Part shown: in pieces, positions 5,801 to 6,615 of the stretch
Numbering within the stretch: the stretch's first letter is position 1
How the letters are laid out: every line of letters starts with the position of its first letter
Assembly (NCBI GenBank): GCA_014379485.1
Contig: JACMLS010000253.1
Coordinates: forward strand, 1-6,615
Source: Bacteroidia bacterium
GTDB lineage: Bacteria; Bacteroidota; Bacteroidia; B-17B0; Aurantibacillaceae
DNA length: 6,615 bases
Reading direction: 5' to 3'
Notes under the pieces: model-generated
Databases searched by the model: none
What the model was told of the DNA's origin: nothing
Seen by the model: only the letters and a program-made list of their open reading frames with translations
Position numbers and translations under genes: made by a program

Positions 5801-6527
5801 TCAAACCAATACTTAATAATTTTACGTGCGATACAGAATTTAAAAACGCTTCCACAGTTTGGCCTGATAAAGTTCTTCCGCTTGCATCTGTAATGGTGCC
5901 TGAGATCATTATAGGAAGTTCAATTTTCTTTTCTTCAAAAACATTTTGCACTGCAAACAAAGCGGCTTTTGCATTAAGCGTATCGAAAATTGTTTCTATT
6001 AGTATCAGATCAACACCACCGTCAATGAGTCCGCGGGTTTGTTCTGCGTAGGCAATTACCAACTCATCAAATGTAATGGCGCGGTAACCCGGATCATTCA
6101 CATCAGGCGAAAGCGAAGCGGTTTTGTTACACGGCCCGATTGCGCCGGCAACAAACTTGGGCTCTGTAACATTTCTTTCTTTCTTATATTCTTCGACAGC
6201 TTGTTTGGCGATTTTTGCAGACTCAAAATTTAATTCATAGGCAAGATCTTCCATATGATAATCTGCCAAAGAAACGCGCTGTCCGTTAAAAGTATTCGTT
6301 TCAATAATATCCGCTCCGGCCTCTAAATATTTTTTGTGGATCTCTTTAATGATTTGCGGTTGCGTCAGACTCAACAGGTCATTATTTCCCTGCAAGTCAC
6401 TTTTCCAATCTTTAAATCTTTCGCCACGGTAGCCCTCTTCAGTCAGTTTGTACTGCTGAATCATGGTTCCCATTGCTCCGTCGATAATTAAAATCTTTTT
6501 CTCTAATTCTATTTCAATCTGTGTCAT
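2865..6527 (-). CDS. metH: cobalamin-dependent methionine synthase (5-methyltetrahydrofolate--homocysteine methyltransferase)
   Basis: This cytosolic enzyme transfers a methyl group from 5-methyltetrahydrofolate via cobalamin to homocysteine, giving methionine and tetrahydrofolate. At 1220 residues it is full length (the E. coli enzyme has 1227). Residues 1-325 are the homocysteine/zinc module, with Cys244 (GLNCALG) and Cys307-Cys308 (GGCCGT) as zinc ligands. Residues 350-620 are the pterin-binding module (NVGERTNVTGSKKF 355-368, DINMDEGMLDG, DPNIFPVATG 519-528). Residues 650-740 form the cobalamin cap (GPLMDGMNVVGDLFGSGKMF, 691-710). Residues 745-880 are the Rossmann cobalamin domain, with GDVHDIGKN, His756 as lower axial ligand, SGLITPS (801-807) and GGATTS (830-835). 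Residues 890-1220 are the AdoMet reactivation domain, with DWTPFF (944-949), Glu1094 and RPAPGYP (1130-1136). No key residue is missing and no frame is broken. The ATG at 6527 follows AGAAGAATAATTT, a weak ribosome site. The visible 88-base leader shows no clear B12-box or SAM riboswitch. No metF or reactivation-reductase gene is in view. Confidence 0.98.
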   Translation of the reverse strand: MTQIEIELEKKILIIDGAMGTMIQQYKLTEEGYRGERFKDWKSDLQGNNDLLSLTQPQIIKEIHKKYLEAGADIIETNTFNGQRVSLADYHMEDLAYELNFESAKIAKQAVEEYKKERNVTEPKFVAGAIGPCNKTASLSPDVNDPGYRAITFDELVIAYAEQTRGLIDGGVDLILIETIFDTLNAKAALFAVQNVFEEKKIELPIMISGTITDASGRTLSGQTVEAFLNSVSHVKLLSIGLNCALGAKEMRPYLEELAQKAPFFVSAYPNAGLPNQFGEYDETPEMMSHQICDFLESGFINIVGGCCGTTPEHIRHIAEHAHHTKPRVKPTVEPFMRLSGLEAVTLRPESNFMNVGERTNVTGSKKFLRLIKDEKFDEALSVAREQVEGGAQVIDINMDEGMLDGAAAMKKFLNLVGSEPDISRVPIMIDSSKFEVIEAGLKCVQGKAIVNSISMKGGEEEFIKQAKTVLHYGAAVIVMAFDEDGQADTLQRRIDICSRAYKILTDVVKFPPQDIIFDPNIFPVATGMEEHRLNALDFFNATKWIKENLPYAKVSGGVSNVSFSFRGNDKVREAIHAAFLYHAVKNGMDMGIVNPSQLQVYDEIPKELLDLVEDVLLDRREDATERLIVYAEKVKGDVREEKTEVEAEWRKGTVAERLSHSLVKGVTDFIETDVEEARLKFPKALHVIEGPLMDGMNVVGDLFGSGKMFLPQVVKSARVMKKAVAYLLPYLEAEKVGTESKKGKIVMATVKGDVHDIGKNIVGVVLACNNYEIVDLGVMVSCDKILEAAIRENADVIGLSGLITPSLDEMVHVAKEMQRKGFTIPLLIGGATTSKVHTAVKISPNYKYPVVHVNDASRSVPVVSSLISKELQPEFMEKLNEEYERVREQHKNASAQNKFISINEARKNKFAINWKETEFKSPTVAGVKVFKDFSLEEISKYIDWTPFFHSWEMKGSYPKIFNDPLRGDEAKILFADGQKMLKRIIDEKWLQANAVAGIYQANTVGDDIEVYDENGKVKFVFHTLRQQTLKPSGQANVALSDFIAPKGEGQDYIGAFAVTTGGGIEKWVEKFEKDHDDYSAIMLKAIADRLAEAFAELLHEKVRKELWGYSKDETLSTEDLIKEEYAGIRPAPGYPAQPDHTEKPAIWELLEVEKNTGIILTESMAMYPTAAVSGLYFSHPDSHYFGLGKISKDQVEDYAKRKGMSLQEVERWLGPVLGY

Positions 6528-6572
6528 AAATTATTCTTCTATATTTTAAAATCATTTCTTCAAAACAAAACT

Positions 6573-6614
6573 TTCCAAACTTTCATCCCGATAGCTATCG
6601 GGATTCCAAACTTT
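6573..6614. repeat. perfect 20-bp palindrome flanked by 11-bp direct repeats upstream of metH
   Basis: ATCCCGATAGCTATCGGGAT (6585-6604) is a perfect palindrome 57 bp upstream of the metH start. TTCCAAACTTT occurs on both sides, at 6573-6583 and 6604-6614, giving a 31-bp period that runs to the window edge. This may be a palindromic repeat with a duplicated flank or the first unit of a tandem array. On the minus strand each direct repeat reads AAAGTTTGGAA and contains AAAGTTTG, one base from the Bacteroidota -7 consensus, so the metH promoter may lie here. The palindrome could also end transcription from an upstream gene. Confidence 0.55.
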
Positions 6615-6615
6615 A

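Noticed and set aside
6528..6615. SAM or cobalamin riboswitch upstream of metH
   Set aside because: The visible 88 bases contain only the palindrome and direct repeats, with no B12-box-like or SAM-aptamer-like pattern. A riboswitch further upstream is outside the window.

Overview
This AT-rich 6.6 kb window most likely comes from a chromosome of the phylum Bacteroidota. I infer this from several features together: A/T-rich leaders without clear Shine-Dalgarno sites, two sites matching the Bacteroidota promoter pattern (TTG, spacer, TAnnTTTG), a DUF1572-type DinB-fold protein, a membrane-protein N-terminus of a type I associate with that phylum, and short palindromic or degenerate repeats in the gaps. 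No RNA gene, CRISPR array, transposase or phage gene was seen.

Layout. Five genes lie on the minus strand, so they read from high to low coordinates. The right-hand half (2865-6527) is a complete single-chain cobalamin-dependent methionine synthase, metH. It carries all four functional modules and the expected zinc, cobalamin and AdoMet motifs. Near-identical 20-bp palindromes stand about 55 bp outside each end of the gene. Left of it is a 316-bp gap (2549-2864) holding one of these palindromes and a wide inverted repeat. Next comes a 100-residue membrane protein (2246-2548) that stops inside its third hydrophobic segment and looks like the stump of a larger sensor or signalling protein. A DUF1572/DinB-fold gene (1636-2085), a four-helix membrane protein of unknown function (1061-1462) and an esterase-family lipoprotein (129-1010) follow. 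At the left edge a plus-strand reading frame (1-195) may be the 3' end of another gene converging on the lipoprotein gene.

Apart from metH, the genes are separated by 50-170 bp gaps with degenerate repeats, and two have their own candidate promoters. They therefore look like independent housekeeping or accessory genes rather than one operon. I see no shared pathway linking metH to the lipoprotein esterase, the DinB-like protein or the membrane proteins. Nothing here amounts to a clear new biological system. The points most worth a second look are the truncated sensor followed by repeat-like DNA, the palindromes around metH (one with 11-bp direct repeats, possibly the edge of a 31-bp tandem array), the inverted repeat at 2632-2760, and the promoter/palindrome overlap in front of the lipoprotein gene.
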